Below are positions 62,466 to 64,000 of a DNA stretch of 64,000 bases, in pieces. The first letter of the stretch is position 1. Every line of letters begins with the position of its first letter. Source of the DNA: Hymenobacter lapidarius (GTDB taxonomy: Bacteria > Bacteroidota > Bacteroidia > Cytophagales > Hymenobacteraceae); NCBI RefSeq assembly GCF_001816145.1, contig NZ_MDZB01000068.1:18602-82601 (forward strand), given 5' to 3'. Under the pieces are notes generated by a model, which saw nothing but the letters and a program-made list of their open reading frames with translations, was not told the origin of the DNA and did no database searches. The position numbers and the translations under genes are program-made.

Positions 62466-62522
62466 AAAAAAAGGGCCAGTCTTGCCAGGCGGTGGCCCTG
62501 CGCGCTCAACCGCGCAGGGCCA
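62466..62522 (-). terminator. Hairpin downstream of the polymerase-like gene
   Basis: TGGCCCTGCGCG and CGCGCAGGGCCA form a 12-bp stem with a 6-base loop (62491-62522); a run of seven T follows on the minus strand about 30 bases later. It starts 54 bases after the stop codon. Confidence 0.6.
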
Positions 62523-62575
62523 TGGTCAGTCCCATTCCCCAACCGCGCTCGACCGGTTGGCCGATGTTTGCCACC

Positions 62576-63745
62576 TCACGCGGCGGCGAACAGCTCGCCG
62601 TACCAGTCTTCGGCGCTCAATGGGTGCGGCGGTATCGCCAATTGGCGCCTCCGGCCTCGTTGAGCTGGGCCCTGCCGCTTAACCGGTACCGTAGGCGGCG
62701 CTGCTGCGGCCGGCGGTTCCATAGCCTGGACCGGGGCTTCGCCCGGTTGCGCCTCGCTGCCCCAGACGGTGCGGCTGAACTGGGGCGGGAGGCCCACCCA
62801 GCGCGTGAGCTGCGTTCGCATCAGCTCCTCAACATGGTCGGCTACGTCGCCAGGCACAATCAGACTGTCGTGGATCGAGTACACGGGCACGTCGAACCGT
62901 TTGCGAATGAGCGGCACGAGCTTCTGAAGAAACAAGTTCGATTCGAGGGTCTGAAGCAGGCACGCCAAATATTTATAATCATACGACTTATAAGCCCGCA
63001 GCACGGCGTCTACCGTGGGAAAGAGCCGGGTGAAGGTCTCCTTGGCCACGGAGGTGGCGACGTTGTGGGAAAAGAGCGCTTCGAATACCATTGCTTTAAC
63101 CTCGCCCTCGCTGGCTTCTTCCTGGCCCAGCGCGAGGCCCAACTCCCGCCGCAGATAGGGGTAGAACTGGCCCGACGCGGTCAGCTCGCGAAACCGCAGC
63201 ACGTCTTCAGGGAACTGCACAACGCCTTGTTCATCAGGCGCTCCGTAGGCTTGCGTTATGATAACATAAGCTCGTTCGGCGCTTCGGGCGTGTTGGCGGC
63301 TGGCCTGGCTCAGCGTGGGCGTGGTGGTGGGCTGAGTTGGCGGGGTGGCCCGGCGCGCGGGGCGCTGACCCGCGCGCGCCAGCCGCTGGGTTTTTGGCTT
63401 GGCCGCCTGCTCGGCCCTTTCTGCCCGCCCCGCTCCTTCCCGTTGCAGGGTGATGGGCGGGTGGGCGCCGCGCCGACCTTTCTTGTAGGGCTTGGAGTAC
63501 CAGGACAGGGTCAATAGGGCGTTGATAAGGTACGGCTGAGAATTTTTCAGGTCGATGGCAACCAATTTCGCCCAGCTCTCGGCGTAGACGAACCTGCGAA
63601 GTTTGGTTCCGAGCCGCGTGAGCACGGTGTGGACCCGGCCGTAGTCGTCGATGACGGCCCGGAAGTCGCGTTCCTCGATTTGGGCGATGCTGGCGTGGCG
63701 CTGCCGGTACTGCTCGTAGGGGTCCTTCGTCTCGCGGGTGCCCAC
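62576..63745 (-). CDS. Minimal family-A-polymerase-like (T7-type palm) protein
   Basis: 389 residues from GTG 63745. The three palm motifs appear in the right order: motif A LVAIDLKNSQPYL (Asp65), motif B EVKAMVFEALFSHN (Lys217, Phe221) and motif C VYSIHDSLIVP (His292-Asp293). Motif C in this form, IHDS, is also seen in T7-type RNA polymerases. No exonuclease domain and no room for full fingers and thumb; a ~60-residue low-complexity insert lies between A and B. The frame continues upstream (RAFIAQELERALRDP) to about 63,950 without an ATG, so the true start is unsure. It is probably a replication protein of a plasmid or integrative element; polymerase activity is inferred. Confidence 0.65.
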   Translation of the reverse strand: MGTRETKDPYEQYRQRHASIAQIEERDFRAVIDDYGRVHTVLTRLGTKLRRFVYAESWAKLVAIDLKNSQPYLINALLTLSWYSKPYKKGRRGAHPPITLQREGAGRAERAEQAAKPKTQRLARAGQRPARRATPPTQPTTTPTLSQASRQHARSAERAYVIITQAYGAPDEQGVVQFPEDVLRFRELTASGQFYPYLRRELGLALGQEEASEGEVKAMVFEALFSHNVATSVAKETFTRLFPTVDAVLRAYKSYDYKYLACLLQTLESNLFLQKLVPLIRKRFDVPVYSIHDSLIVPGDVADHVEELMRTQLTRWVGLPPQFSRTVWGSEAQPGEAPVQAMEPPAAAAPPTVPVKRQGPAQRGRRRQLAIPPHPLSAEDWYGELFAAA

Positions 63746-63957
63746 CGCGGCCGTTTCGTCCCCCGGGTGCCCATGAAGCCCGTCCGGGCCGGCGGGCGGG
63801 TTGGGGCGGGGTCGCGGGCGTCGGCCCCGCTTTTTCTTGGCCTCGCGCGCCGAAGGGTCGCGCAGGGCCCGCTCCAGCTCCTGCGCGATGAAGGCCCGGG
63901 CGGCAGCACGTAGCGCAGCGCAATAAAAACCAGAATAAAGATAAACCAGAAACGCAT
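63746..63957 (-). other. Probable upstream extension of the polymerase-like gene, or a separate short gene
   Basis: Two minus-strand frames compete. One starts ATG 63957 with a single transmembrane-like helix (MRFWFIFILVFIALRYVL) and degrades. The other is in frame with the polymerase-like gene, has credible helical sequence and Arg/Pro-rich linker, but no ATG. A one-base slip near 63,915 would join them. Confidence 0.35.
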
Positions 63958-64000
63958 AGAGCTAAAAACGTAAATGCCGCCGCAAGATACGGCCAGCGCA

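Noticed and set aside
62036..62542. 168-residue minus-strand frame in the gene-poor tract
   Set aside because: Arg/Gln/Asn-rich text crossing a hairpin; no motif and no credible start.

Overview
The window looks like a chromosomal segment of a GC-rich member of the Bacteroidota, most likely Cytophagales close to Hymenobacter. This is inferred from gene content, a type IX secretion (T9SS) sorting tail on a secreted protein, promoters of the TTG-N19-TAnnTTTG type, and families such as TIGR02757 that are typical of this phylum. No ribosomal RNA is present, so genus level is an inference.

Region 1 (1-22,100) is ordinary chromosome: an outer-membrane protein tail, pirin, an XRE/S24 regulator, RecQ, a DUF559 nuclease, a THUMP-type RNA methyltransferase, a FucP-like sugar transporter, murB, a secreted phospholipase D-like protein, mutS2, TIGR02757, a LysM protein, kdsB, DUF1622, a SUI1/YciH factor, a lipid kinase, gapA and tRNA-Glu. 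Two palindromic repeat families lie between these genes. murB, gapA and a membrane-protein gene each carry a one-base deletion, which points to indel errors in the assembly or to recent decay.

Region 2 (22,360-42,660, all minus strand) begins just past tRNA-Glu and is a defence island. In transcription order it encodes an RtcR-like CARF/sigma-54 activator, a UvrD helicase with a RecB-like nuclease tail (frameshifted), and the three-gene pPIWI-RE module (REase-fold nuclease, DinG-type helicase, divergent PIWI protein). A strong terminator follows. Then comes a translationally coupled pair: a giant 2,055-residue P-loop ATPase and a 405-residue protein that I cannot assign. This is the most interesting part of the window.

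Region 3 (42,660-43,397) is a 740-base divergent intergenic stretch containing a decayed IS5-type transposase.

Region 4 (43,398-55,857, plus strand) is a second defence island: a SNF2 helicase with DUF3883, a Septu-like AAA ATPase plus HNH nuclease, a DUF1156-type adenine methyltransferase, and a HEPN-DUF499 ATPase. Remnants of the same IS5-type transposase lie on both sides of it.

Region 5 (55,858-64,000) is a gene-poor, mobile-element-like tract. It has decayed genes, a small XRE regulator, a WG-repeat protein, 7-bp tandem repeats, several unrecognised proteins, and at the right edge a minimal family-A-polymerase-like protein. How the two islands relate is inferred: the RtcR-like activator suggests that island A is switched on by a signal nucleotide or RNA-end ligand, whereas island B looks like a modification-linked restriction system.
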